Shown here one piece after another: positions 49,701 to 60,773 of a stretch of DNA of 64,000 nucleotides (position 1 is the stretch's first letter; every line of letters begins with the position of its first letter). Both the position numbers and the translations under genes were made by a program. The notes under the pieces were generated by a model. That model was not told where the DNA came from. It did not search any database and worked only from the letters and a program-made list of their open reading frames with translations. This stretch comes from Sarcomyxa edulis (taxonomy: Eukaryota; Basidiomycota; Agaricomycetes; Agaricales; Mycenaceae): NCBI GenBank assembly GCA_009761415.1, contig QUOL01000002.1, positions 1,302,001 through 1,366,000 of the forward strand, in the 5' to 3' direction.

Positions 49701-50476
49701 TTGATGGTGGTGTTGTGTGTAGTGAATGACCATTGAGAAATGGAATCGTGTCGTGAGCTGGCGTTAGAAGTAATCCAGGATGCACCGTCTCGAATAGCAT
49801 CGATCTCTTCGGTTGCAAATGAGGGTCTAGGTTTGTCTTCCATCTCTCTGACGGGAGGCCAGGGGTCTGAGACTTCATTGAGGGCAGAAAGATTGCGCTT
49901 TATGATCAGGAGGGTGCCTATGAGGCATGCAAATGCGACGCTGGTGACAGCAGCGACAGTGGAGGTGTACGCTACGAGACCGACGAACAGGCTTGGCAAC
50001 CCAGCGCCGGAAAGGACACCAGCGAGCGCTGTCGAAGTGACGACAAGCAATGCAGTGGGCGTCCACAACATCCAATGCTTTTTCCCAAATGAAACAGATC
50101 GACCCAATCTGACATGAAGCAGAGTGATTGATGCTACGACGAGAAGACATGTTTGTCTGACTGTCATCGCAAACCACAACCTGACGGAAGAGGCTGGATC
50201 GGTAGCAGCTGCAAAGGCCTGAGGACTACCAGTTGATTCCATGACTGCCTGCCAGACAAAAACGGCAAGGGCCAATAAGTCGAGGGATGCAAGCCATATA
50301 TGACTCTTGTCTGCTGGAGAAAGAGAGCGGAAGTTTGGGAGACCGAACTCTGATGGAGCGACGCGTCTGCTCAAAGGGCTTGGGGGCAAGATAGGAATCA
50401 ATATACGAAGAATGACGAAAGACGAAGATATGAACGAGAGAAAAGCAAGTGCGAGAGTTGGGATGAGTGGAATCAT
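46778..50476 (-). CDS. Orphan polytopic membrane protein with long disordered C-terminus
   Basis: Family not recognised. Three exons (50476-49130, 49073-47890, 47831-46778) give 1194 residues in exact frame. The start at 50476 (MIPLIPTLALAFLSFI) puts a hydrophobic segment at the N-terminus. An in-frame Met at 50581 would add 35 polar residues and seems less likely. Membrane segments: LIPTLALAFLSFISSSFVIL, IWLASLDLLALAVFVWQ, LWFAMTVRQTCLLVVASITL, MLWTPTALLVVTSTALAGVL, a Val/Ala-rich one ending FACLIGTLLII, and after a 200-residue polar loop YRAVGWMITVWVPLGLSFPY and IASILLILSITLSS. The last 750 residues are Ser/Pro-rich, basic and apparently disordered. A sensor or scaffold in a membrane is possible. 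Confidence 0.8.
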
Positions 50477-50781
50477 GGTGAGTATTCTTGGTTCTTGAGC
50501 GAGCGTGAGTGCGTTAGGGCGTAAGGCGTAAGGCCGTGGTTGCGACGTTGAACGTTGAGAACGTTGAGGAACGAAAGTCAAACTTTGACGAGAACGACGT
50601 GGAGAACAGCGGACAAGAGATCAAAAATTGAATTTCGGATTTTTGAACCATGGCAGACAACGGCAAATAACGCGTCCCTGTCCGCGTGACTTACACGCGC
50701 TTGCAGTCGCGTGCTGGGAAGACACTCTTCGATTTCAATTTCAATTACAGTGATGGGACTCGGACTGGCATCACTCCCACA
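50477..50781. other. Divergent promoter region
   Basis: Separates the start of the membrane orphan from that of the PhyH-like gene. No RNA gene or repeat is seen. Confidence 0.5.
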
Positions 50782-52210
50782 ATGCCAGTCACCTTATCGC
50801 AGGAACAAATCGACTCGTTTGAACGAGATGGGGTTCGTGCTGACTTGCTGCACGACTAGCTGATGCTGATAAGCACTCCAGTTCTTAGTACTACCACCCA
50901 TCTCGGACGAGGTCTGCAAAAACATCGTACAATGGTCTGCAGAAGTCAAGGTTCGCTTCGAAGAAGCTTTGCTTTACCGATGTATCTGAAATTGCACAGA
51001 ATCTTCCCCATAAACCGGACGTATGGATGCACTACGACGAGATTGATGCGAAAGGACGTCGCACGCTGTCCAGGACTGAAAACTTCGCAAAGTATCATCA
51101 GGGTTTCAACAAACTTTTCCGAGGGAAGGATTCTGGTCTCCTACAGGTTTTGGAACATTTGACTGGGGAGGAGATGGTCTTGTTCAAAGAAAAGATCAAC
51201 TACAAGGTGCGGACCTCTTGCATATTCAAGTCGAGTTGGTGTTCATGAGTTGAACACAGGTTCCTTTTGCTGGTGGTTTCAAAGCTCATGTTGGTCTACA
51301 AATGTATCTGACTCTCGGAGAAGCGCTTACATGCTGCATTTGTCAAGACCGATGCTCCTGATTGTGAGTGCCATCCGTCTTCAGTAATACTTCATGTATT
51401 CATGTATCAAAGACGTCCATATCGGCAACACCAAGCACCTTACAGGTTGTTGACCAACTCCTCTGGATGCCAATAGCTCATTTGTTTTGCGATAGTCTTG
51501 ATGGCAGTAGAATCAGCCACGCTCGAAAACGGTTGTCTTGAAGTGAATATGTACCCTGAATTCATCGCCCATCTTCTGACACATATTCAAACAGGTTGTC
51601 GCCGGCTCTCATAAGATCTCCATACCCATGGGCAACGACGTTTGTGTAGATGACGCCTGGAGCGAGAAACAGACTTGGGTAAGCTATCAACTTGACGCAT
51701 ATGCATCTCACGTACACCGCTCAAGACCGTTCTAGATACCAGTGCCTCTCAAAACCGGAGAGTTTCTCATATTTGGCTCGTACCTCGCGCATCGTTCGGG
51801 ACCGAACAACTCTGACAAAGGGCGAGCTGCTATCGTAAATCTTCTCGATTGATTTATTTGGAGGTTCTGCTTCTGATGATCGTCTACAGTATGCAACGTA
51901 CAATGCTCTCTCCGACGGTGGAGATCGTCATGATGATTATTACGCTGATCGGTACGTATGCAACATACCCCTCGAACTTCTTTTATCTCCGTCGCTTAGA
52001 TAGCACTTTCCATACTAGACGTATACACTGGCCTCCTACAGCAGATCGCGATCCCGAGAAGAAATACGAGCATGGGGCAAGACTCTATGGGTATGCACCC
52101 ACTGTCAGACATCATCCACACCTAATTGCTGACGACATCTTTCTCTGTCAAGATTTGGGACGCCTATGCTCACAATCGACGCGGAGACGTACAAGAAGAT
52201 TGGCTTATAA
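50782..52210 (+). CDS. Phytanoyl-CoA dioxygenase (PhyH)-like gene, possibly disrupted
   Basis: Fe(II)/2-oxoglutarate oxygenase family. Clear parts: MPVTLSQEQIDSFERDG, FLVLPPISDEVCKNIVQWSA, PDVWMHYDEIDAKGRRTLSR, LEHLTGEEMVLFKEKINYK, then downstream MAVESATLENGCLEVVAGSH, WIPVPLKTGEFLIFGSYLAH (distal His), RSGPNNSDKGRAAIYATYNA and WPPTADRDPEKKYEHGARLY. The end FGTPMLTIDAETYKKIGL* needs one more intron. About eight introns fit well. The exception is 51290-51345, where the iron-binding His-x-Asp should lie: the sequence reads KAHVG, no intron gives HVD, and the next block (FVKTDAPDC) is out of frame. Either a small deletion has broken the gene or the assembly has an error there. Confidence 0.78.
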
Positions 52211-53230
52211 CGACTTGCACCATTCAAGAATTGATTTTTTCTCTCTGTGAATTATGACCTTGCATGTAATTGTACCTCTCACTTATACTGATATTGTACC
52301 CTTTCCAAGCATCGACTTGTATCTATGAAGAGTCGGCCTAGTCAAAGAAGATGTGCTCCAAGAAGATACACATGGACGTACGGAAGAGAAGAAGAGTTCG
52401 GCAGCCCGAAGAATCACTATCATCACCAGTCTCCAACCCCATGCTCAGAGGCTCAATGTCTGCCGAAGTTCTGCCATCGGTCGCGAGCGGACCGTACTAT
52501 CATCTCGGCATCATACTGAACGCTGACTTGCTGAAATGGCGCCAGGGGCAATTTCTGCTGCTTCTTCCAATACATGTGCTGCTCGCTTTTTGAATCGTTG
52601 CGACGGCCCAGATGTTCGCCGTTGTTGGTGTAGGTAAGAGACGCATTCTCCATTTTGCCGACGACTTGTTCATTCAGGCTAATCATCAAGGTAGTATCGG
52701 CGCCAGTCCTCTCTGAAGTCGACGGAGAACATGAAGAGGATCGTAAGTGTTTGCTACTGTTGTATCTTCTGGAAGTCGATCGTAATCTCCTCATGTCCTA
52801 ATTCGATTATCAATTCAGGTACTATATTTGTCTTTAGCACCGTCATCATGCACTCGCCGTATCTCCAAGTACTCTTCTTGTTTCATTTTGCGATTATCAG
52901 CAAATCGCACTGAAGACGCGCCTTTTCGGGGTTGCCAGCTCTCACCCCAAATTATTTCTGATAACTTATCAACAAGACTTCCGCCGCTGAATCAACCGCA
53001 ATTGTGATGACACCGTGCATCGAGCTGTTAACGTTATTCCAACGACACGAGTACGCTGTACGCGTGATCTTCTTTCTATCTCCCAAACTAATGTGCTTTC
53101 TTCTTTCAGACAATGGTCGCTGTCTGGTGCTTGGCGATAATGCGTCCGTTCGATGAAGCACCGCATGGAATCTCGCAGGTTATTCTCGACTACGATATGC
53201 CAGGCACTATCGCGGACTCGGAGCTCATGT
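52211..53230. other. Intergenic, no supported gene
   Basis: About 1 kb. Short frames (for example one from an ATG at 52351, and a Cys-containing one from 52536) do not resemble known families and do not connect by convincing introns. A small lineage-specific gene cannot be excluded. Confidence 0.4.
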
Positions 53231-53237
53231 ATAAAGG
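53231..53237 (+). promoter_or_regulatory. TATA box of the S28 peptidase gene
   Basis: TATAAAG, 61 nt upstream of the first ATG of a secreted peptidase. Sequence and spacing are typical for a regulated fungal gene. Confidence 0.5.
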
Positions 53238-53291
53238 GACACAAGAAAATTTGTAGCGGTACCGAAAATCTTCATCCTCGGCCCCTCCCTA

Positions 53292-55613
53292 ATGATGGTC
53301 TTCCTCACTCTGCGTAAATTGATTCTCCTGGCAACGCCTCTTTACCTGGCATCTCGTTCTTCCAACGCTGCATTACCCGATGGACGTATGCACGGCAACC
53401 TGAGACCTCGTCCTGCCATCCCTGTTGTCGATGCCCCAACGGATGGCCCAGTAACGTCAAGGAATGGCACCGTTTTACCGCCATACACTACTATATACAC
53501 ATTTGACCAGCTTATCGACCACACCAACCCGAGCCTTGGTACTTTTAAGCAACGTTTCTACCATACTTACGAGTTTTACGAACCTGGTGAGCACAAAAGC
53601 AATTCCTCAAGAATGATTTATTCATCGATTTATCGTAATTTTGCAGGTGGCCCCATCATTGCGATGACTCCAGGAGAGGTCGCCTTTGATGGTATGCTAC
53701 CAGTATATCTCACTGAACCTTTGTCTCACCTTTGCTGAACAGGATACTCTGGTTATTTGACTAACGCCACCATAAATGGGCAAATTGCCCAACAACAAAA
53801 CGGCGCTACCATCGTTCTCGAGCATCGCTTTTATGGCCTATCTAACCCATTCCCGGATTTGAGTGTTCAGAGCTTCCGGGTGCATACTATCCAGCAGGCA
53901 ATCGACGATTGGGAATACTTTGCACAAAATGTCGTCCTTCCTATGCCCGGAGGTGACAAGTTGGGTCCTAATGATACTGCATGGATCATGGTTGGCGGAA
54001 GTTACTCGGGTGTGTTTGTCTCGTATTGAAGTTCTTTTGGCATCCGTTGATATCCAATGTAGGCGCTCTTACTAGCTTCACCATGGTCAAGTAAGTTAAG
54101 CATAGGATGTTCCTGATTCTTGTGGCTGAATGCAATCGCGTATTGCAGCAAACCGGGGCTGTTTTATATAGGTTACGCGTCGTCAGCAGTCGTTCAGAAC
54201 ATTATGTGTGTCTCATTGCTCTTGGACTTGATGACGATGACTGAATTCTACGCCTCTTCAGAGATTTCTGGGGTTACTTCGAGCCTATCCGTCAGAATGT
54301 GAGTCATTCTATGCATCGTACGTGTGCAAGATGTGTAACTGAGCTTCACATATCCTCATTCCTACCCTATAGATGCCCAAGAACTGCTCTGCTGATGTGG
54401 AAGCCGTGATAACCCACGTTGATTCGGTTTTCTCCGGCAATGATGGGTCTGCCATCACCTCCCTCAAGAACAATTTTGGTCTGGGCGCAGTTACTCACTT
54501 GGATGACGCCGCCGGAGCATGTGAGTATTTTTTTTCAGCACTGTTAAATCAAACTGACGAAGTACAGTACGCAACAATTTATGGGATTGGCAGGAAATGG
54601 CCCCAGACAGTGGTCCCGGGGCCCAATTTTTCCAGTTCTGTGATGCCCTCGAAGTCAAAAATGGGGTCAAGGCACCTGCCGCAGGATGGGGTCTCGACCA
54701 TGCCCTTGAGGCATGGGGTTCTTATTGGAGAACGACTTACTTGGCAAGACGTGAGTATCTTGTAAATGATCATCATTCATCGGCTCATATGATGCTTTTT
54801 GTTTGTCATAGTTTGCGGAAATACCAACGCCGAGTTCGTGGAGTTCTTTGAAGTTATCAATTCTTCGTATTGACTTTCATCGTACGAAAGAGATTGTCTA
54901 GGTTCTTATGACCTGAGCCAAAGCTTCTGGAATGACACGACGATCAATAACTCAGGTCGATCATGGATGTGGATAGTATGTAACGAGGTCGGATTCTTCC
55001 AAGAGGGAGCACCAGTCGGGACGCCGTCCCTTGTCTCCCGTCTCGTCCAACCACCTTATGATGAGGTATTTTTCATTCTGAACTTTTCGTCACGCTAGCT
55101 AATTCGAACTCCTCAGCGGCAATGCAAACAGATGTTTGAGGATGCATTCCCGACGCCTCCCGTGCCGCGTGTAAATGTGACAAACGCTCTCTACGACGGA
55201 TGGAATGTCAACATCGACAGACTGTTCTTTGCGACAGGCCAAAGTATGCCGTTTCCCCAGCTATCATGTTTTTGTGTGACTCAAGAAAATTCTCAGGCGA
55301 TCCATGGCGCGAAGCCACGATGTCTGCTGATGGCTTGAATGTCAAGAGTACGGTATCTCAGCCTATAGCGGAAAGTGATGGGTTCCACTGCTCCGACCTT
55401 GGCACAACCAATGGCCTCGTCGACGCGACTGTCAAAGCTGTGCAGACAAAAGCACTGGCTTCCATCAAGACATGGATGGCAGCCTATAAACCATCTACAG
55501 CAGTCGCAGCTCCGTCGACGAATGTCGCTCAGGTTGACAGCCGAGAACCTTCCAGCATTTCTGTCAGCAAGAAACCACTTAATGCGTGGTTCAAGGGATT
55601 TGGAGGTCATTAG
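53292..55613 (+). CDS. Secreted serine peptidase, family S28 (prolyl carboxypeptidase-like)
   Basis: Extracellular or vacuolar peptidase that cleaves after Pro. The start at 53292 (or the next Met) begins a signal peptide ending near LASRSSNA. Then YTFDQLIDHTNPSLGTFKQR, GGPIIAMTPGEV, IVLEHRFYGLSNP, the nucleophile in GGSYSG (about 53993), the acid in FFATGQRDPW and the base His in SDGFHCSD. N-glycosylation sequons are frequent. About eight introns join cleanly except at 54835-54900: the exon ending CGNTNAE cannot be joined by a GT-AG intron to GSYDLSQSFWND in the right phase. All catalytic residues are nevertheless present. Either a non-canonical splice or a recent lesion lies there. Confidence 0.87.
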
Positions 55614-55919
55614 TTATTAGTCGGTACATGGTTATGAAGAAGGATACACAAAACTTGATGTTCACGAGTTGAAAATTGAATATGCTTGACTGCAAGCACT
55701 GGCACCTATGATCAACACAAGTAGTATCGCTGCATGCAGTACTAGTGCACGTTGAACTCGACGATAATTCATTTGAGATGCCGTAGAAGTCACGTGAGAC
55801 TCAGACGCGCACCCATTTGGTGTTGTTTACCTACATCCTGCGCGACGTGCCGCCACGACCAATCCACGACATCTTCCATTTAAAATCGATCTCTCAAGGT
55901 GGCAACCAACGATTCGATC
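55614..55919. other. Intergenic, promoter of the CofD-like gene
   Basis: About 300 nt with no gene or repeat that I can support. Confidence 0.5.
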
Positions 55920-58227
55920 ATGGACTCTGCCCTCTCACCTCCACACCACAATCCAGTACATGGAAGCCCTGCTGGCTCGTCTGTCTTCGACCTTCCAATA
56001 CAGAACGCTAATATTTCGGGACCCTCCAAAATAGAAAGGAGGTCTACCGTGACACGCCACAATCAGAATCAGACGCGTCTTGACATTGGTCCTGGACGAG
56101 AAATCAATACTGATCAGCAAGCCAACTCGACTGATCGCCTCACTGAGAATCCACCACGTTCTCCAACATTTGTTGTCGTGAGTGGTGGAACGGGAGGTAA
56201 TGCTATCTGTTCAGCTTTTGGACCTGATGCCTGCTACGTTCTTCCTGTCTCGGACGACGGAGGAAGCTCAAGTGAAATCATAAGAGTCCTTGGGGGACCT
56301 TCTATTGGTATATAACCTCATCAATATTAATCGTACTTCGGCATCATCGTGTCTCATAGACGCCTCATGTAGGTGATATACGGTCAAGGCTGGTCCGATT
56401 GATTCCCGCAGCTCCACCATTATCCCCATTGGACTCGATTCGTGCTCTTCTTGCGTACCGACTTCCCGCCGATTGTTCGGAACGAGAAGCACACGACCAA
56501 TGGAGAGACATCGTGGAGGGAAAGAGTCCTCTCTGGTCGTCCATACCGAGTGACAGAAAGGAAGCTATCCGTGGTTGGACTCATTTCTTTCATCCTGATT
56601 TCTATTCTTTTTCATTCTTACTCTCTGCCTAGGGTTTTTCGTCTGGTTCGAAAATGAACTTCTCAAACGAGCGCATAAAAACTTCTCGTTCCTCAATGGA
56701 AGGTTCTTATCCCTCTTGGCTTCAATACACCATAGCATCACGGATAACACTTTTCCCCCCTTTCTCTGGCGTCAGTATAGGTAATTACTTCTTGGCAGCT
56801 GCACGAGGGTTCTTTCGATCCCTCCCCTCTGCCATTTTTCTCTTCTCGTCGATAACAAACAGCCAGGTTAGTCTTACCTTCCTTTGAACCATCCATCCGA
56901 ACTCAAAGCTAAAGAGTGACCCATCCTCTTCTCTCTCCAGGCCAACATCCTACCTGCAATAGTCACTAATCACATAGTCACTATCGCCGCCGAACTAGTC
57001 AGATATTTATTACCTCACTTTCCAGACCGCTCATGATCACTTGTAACCTTCGTTGTTTGTTTACTCTCTCATATAAAGGAAAACGGCGAAAAACTAGTCG
57101 GCCAATGCGAGATATCACATCCTGTCCCCCCGCCTGTCGATGTTGTCGTTTCGCAACCGCAACCGTGGTCTCCTCTTGACGGGGACGGGATGGGCGAAAT
57201 CATTGCCCAACGACAGAATCTATCGTTCGAGCCTCAGGCTAAAGATCACTACCAGCCTTTGCCATCGAGGATCTGCAGTAAGTCTTCTCTTCCCCTCTCT
57301 CTCAAGAAAGAGAAACATGAGCTATCGCTGACACTACACCAAGGGATGTACTACATAAACGCCTACGGACACGAAATCCACCCAGCGCCAAACCCAGACT
57401 ACATCACCAGTCTCTCTTCGAACGACGTGCTCGTGTACTCGTGTGGTTCGTTATGGACAAGGCAGGTTCATTCGTGCCATACTCTCTTACGATGCGATTT
57501 TCTCACCACACCATATCGCGACAGTATAATGCCATGTCTAGCACTCCGAGGCGTGTCCACGGCTATCGCACGTTCGAGGTCTCTTCGTGCTAAAGTCCTT
57601 CTTTGTAAGTCAATCCGGCCGCTCTACATAATACGGCTAAACCCTGAGGCTTGCGTTTAACACTCCGTAGTAAACTCCAAGAATGACCGAGAAACGCACG
57701 GATACACTGCAGTTGATTACATCAAGTGAGTGGCTCAACCTACCCCGGTCATTCCCTCTGTACTATACTTATCATGACTACCTTCCTTCCAGCGCCATAG
57801 TTGGCACCCTAAACGCCCAATACCACACCCAACCATACGGTTTAGGCAACGTCAACACCACATACCCCATTTCGGCCTTTATCACCGACCTCGTTTATCT
57901 AAAGAACACATTGGTACCGGTGGATGTGCAGCGTATTACTGTGAGTCCCCCCCTTCCTTCTTTCCTTTCCACCCTAGCCCCCCTTTTCTTCCTTCTTTCT
58001 TCTTTGTTTTTCTGGCCTGCCTTCTCAAAAAAAGCTCTCGGCGCTCTGGGTTTAATTTTGTTTCGATTTAGGCTTTGGGTGTGAGATGCACGGAGGTAGA
58101 ACTCGAAGGAGGGTTACAGTCTAATCATAATCATAACGATAGCGCGGATGCGGACGCTCCTAGATTTGACTCGCTTTGCGTGAGACGCGCTATTGATGGG
58201 ATATTGGCCCGGTCGCGGTCGGATTGA
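55920..58227 (+). CDS. CofD/YvcK-like nucleotide-sugar-fold protein (UPF0052)
   Basis: Belongs to the family of bacterial YvcK and archaeal CofD. The eukaryotic members' substrate is unknown. After a disordered leader the Rossmann-like signature is VVVSGGTGGNAICSAFG, then CYVLPVSDDGGSSSEIIRVL and GDIRSRLVRLIP. Later blocks are FFVWFENELLKRAHKNFSFL, SIGNYFLAAARGFF, ENGEKLVGQCEISHP, YITSLSSNDVLVYSCGSLWT, SIMPCLALRGVSTAIARS and LVYLKNTLVPVDVQRITALG. The C-terminus is variable and ends RSRSD*. About ten introns; two in the middle (56590-57080) are only roughly placed. The start MDSALSPPHH at 55920 precedes any homology, so it could shift slightly. Confidence 0.85.
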
Positions 58228-60773
58228 ATGATCATGAAGAGGCTACGCTTCCCATGGATTGGGTTGGATTGGGGGTTCTTGCGTCTATTTCACTGGGACA
58301 TTTACATTTGGGATAGGATATATTTATCTATTTATCTATCATAGCGCTTCGAGTCCGAGTTGGCTCTTTTGGATCTTCAAACCTACCACTTTTCAAGTTG
58401 TTCATTTATTCATTCGGATAATACTACACTGATCGTACCACTTCATCTTTCACGACTGAAGGATGATATGTGGGGTTTGATCCTCGGTTTCGTTTCGTTT
58501 CGTTTCGCTTGTCGAAGCACGGAATCTCGTGCAAGTATAGCGCCATGCCATGGACATCCGACAGACGCCCTTACCATTGCGAACTGACCCAGCCCGGGAA
58601 TCGTAGGCTGTACTCTCCACCGGTTCAATGTGCGTGACTTGTTCTTCTCGAGCTCATCCAGGGCCGCTCGGTCTAGTGTGTACTCAACCTAACTGCCAGC
58701 CAGAAGCCACGCCGTATCCGTGTGTTTTCCTGCAGGCTGCAGGTCGATCTGCCTCAAAGGTAACTGAGTGTATTCTATCGTGACGGTACGGGGTTCTTTC
58801 GCTTTATGTATGTACCATTGTATGTTCTTTACCCTACCCTCTCTTCTGCGTAGTCCAACCCCAAATCATCTTGGACATGATTATGATTATGTATACACCC
58901 CATTTCCATCCGCCGGCGAAGGGGACATATACTATGTCATTCATTTAGAACTCTTGGGTTCTCATCTTCATCTTACGGTCTCCCGCCGGGTCACGGTGGG
59001 AGCATGGGGATATCATGATGCGGAACAACCCTCGTCCCGCATGCGCACTACGTGCGTGGATCTGAATCAGAAATCGAGTGATGGGGTCGGATGGGTGGAC
59101 GGCAGGGTGTGTGATTGGAGTGGAGAACAGGAGGTACTGACTTACCAAAACAAAGTAAGTAATAACGGTGACTTTGCGATGTCCAAAGGGGGTCTGGCCA
59201 TTATGATTGATCTACGCCAGAGCCAGGAGGTACGTACGCCGTCCTTGACTTGAGAAAAAAGAACTTCACGGCTTTGCCTTGATAAAAGGGGAACGGTGAG
59301 TATTTAAGAACCGGACTCCGGGAAAATATCCATAATGCAGACTGAGAATGATGTAAGACGGCATTGCTTGAGGGAGGTTGTCGATGGAGTCGATACACCA
59401 CGTCTTCTGGTCCAGACTGTTCCCTCCACTACACGGGTGATGGGAATGAGGGAGGGGAGTGGAAAGGAAGAGTTAGATGAGATGAATGATGGAAGTGGCA
59501 CCTAGGTAGGCTGTTCGCGTCGATCTGAGTCACGGTCAATGGAGTGTGCTGTTGTGCCGTTGTGTCAGTGGAGAATCCTCGCGTCTTCGTCTTCGTCTGA
59601 TGTACATGGTACAGGATCTGGCGGCAGGGACAGGATCGACGAGGAACGAGGGGGGATACGTGCCGTCGATCAATATTAATATTGTAATACTGATATTACA
59701 ATTGGATTGGAGGGCATCGACGTACCTAACTCGGACTGAGCCACTCGAAAGAAACTTTGATGACCGCATGAGCCTATTGTACGCAAGGAAACGGGGGGGT
59801 ACATGGCGTAAGTGACAGTCCACGGGCTATCGAGTCGAACCGTTACTAACTACTATGCTCACGACATCCCCCGAGTCCGAGTCCGAACCAGACTGGACTG
59901 CTGCATAGGGGGTGGTGGCAATGGCAGGAGCTTATCTCTACGATGCGATGGTAGCAGTGGAAGTGGAAGTATCATGAGGAGAAGAATTCGAAGGTGAGTG
60001 GATGGGTATCAAAGCGGGCGCGGGCGGGCGGGCGGGCGGGCGGGTTCACCTTGATCATATTCATGCATGTGAGTTCGAGTTATCGATGAGCCTTATATAT
60101 CAAGGGAGTGTCAATGAGTCATACAGTATATTGAGAGGCATCGATAACAGATAAGTAACTTAGTGGGTGGGAAGGGGGACAATTGGAAACGGCATGCGCA
60201 GGTCGGGGCAGGTCGGGGAAGGTGCAAAGTTTCTGATGGATGGATGCGTAGGTTGGACCAGAGGGTGAGATTGCCAGACTAGTGGGTGGCGACGGTGCCA
60301 GTGGGTTCGAATTCTCAAGTACTTATGCTTCGTGAACTTTGTCTGGGACCTGTTTTGGACGATGCCCTGTTTTGGAAAGAACGCGCGCGTATAGTAGCCT
60401 CGTAGCGTTAGTGTAGTATTCCGCACATGATTGACTCATGAGGATAGTTGGTGGATAGGCCGTATGGGAGGAAGAATATCAATCACGACGAGCAAACGAC
60501 TGGAGGGTGCCGGTGCCAGTGAGTACTTTGTGTGGAAGAGAGGTGGCATGGACTGATGGACCCCACAGTTGCAATCAGGAAGCGTCTATCTCATATCCGG
60601 AATACGAGCCAGCAGATTGGCGGCACTCATTGGGAGACATTGTCCACCGAGGAGCAAGCTGAGCCGCGTGAACCAGCTCGAACTCGACTGAGCTGGCCCG
60701 CATTGCGTCGGATATGCGGAACGGAGTGATGATATAAAGTGACTGGGTGCAATGAGCTCCCCTGCAAGCCCCC
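58228..60773. other. Long intergenic region (2.5 kb), no supported gene
   Basis: Several frames of 60-160 codons exist (the longest, 58768-59253 plus), but none resembles a family or splices into a longer one. It contains a perfect 9-bp hairpin at 59681-59702 and a GCGG-type tract at 60014-60044. It may be the long promoter of the CASTOR-like gene. Confidence 0.5.
60014..60044 (+). repeat. (GCGG)n tract
   Basis: About seven tandem GGGC/GCGG units with one irregular GCGC near the start. Each unit supplies a run of three G, so G-quadruplex formation on the plus strand is possible. Confidence 0.8.

Noticed and set aside
52351..52593. 80-codon frame with a hydrophobic end
   Set aside because: No signal-peptide order, no homologue I know, and no connected exon.
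58768..59253. 161-codon plus-strand frame downstream of the CofD-like gene
   Set aside because: The longest frame in a 2.5-kb gap, but it shows no family feature. A lineage-specific gene remains possible.
60295..60325. GGGTTCGAATTCTC, similar to a tRNA T arm
   Set aside because: The upstream sequence cannot form acceptor, D or anticodon arms.
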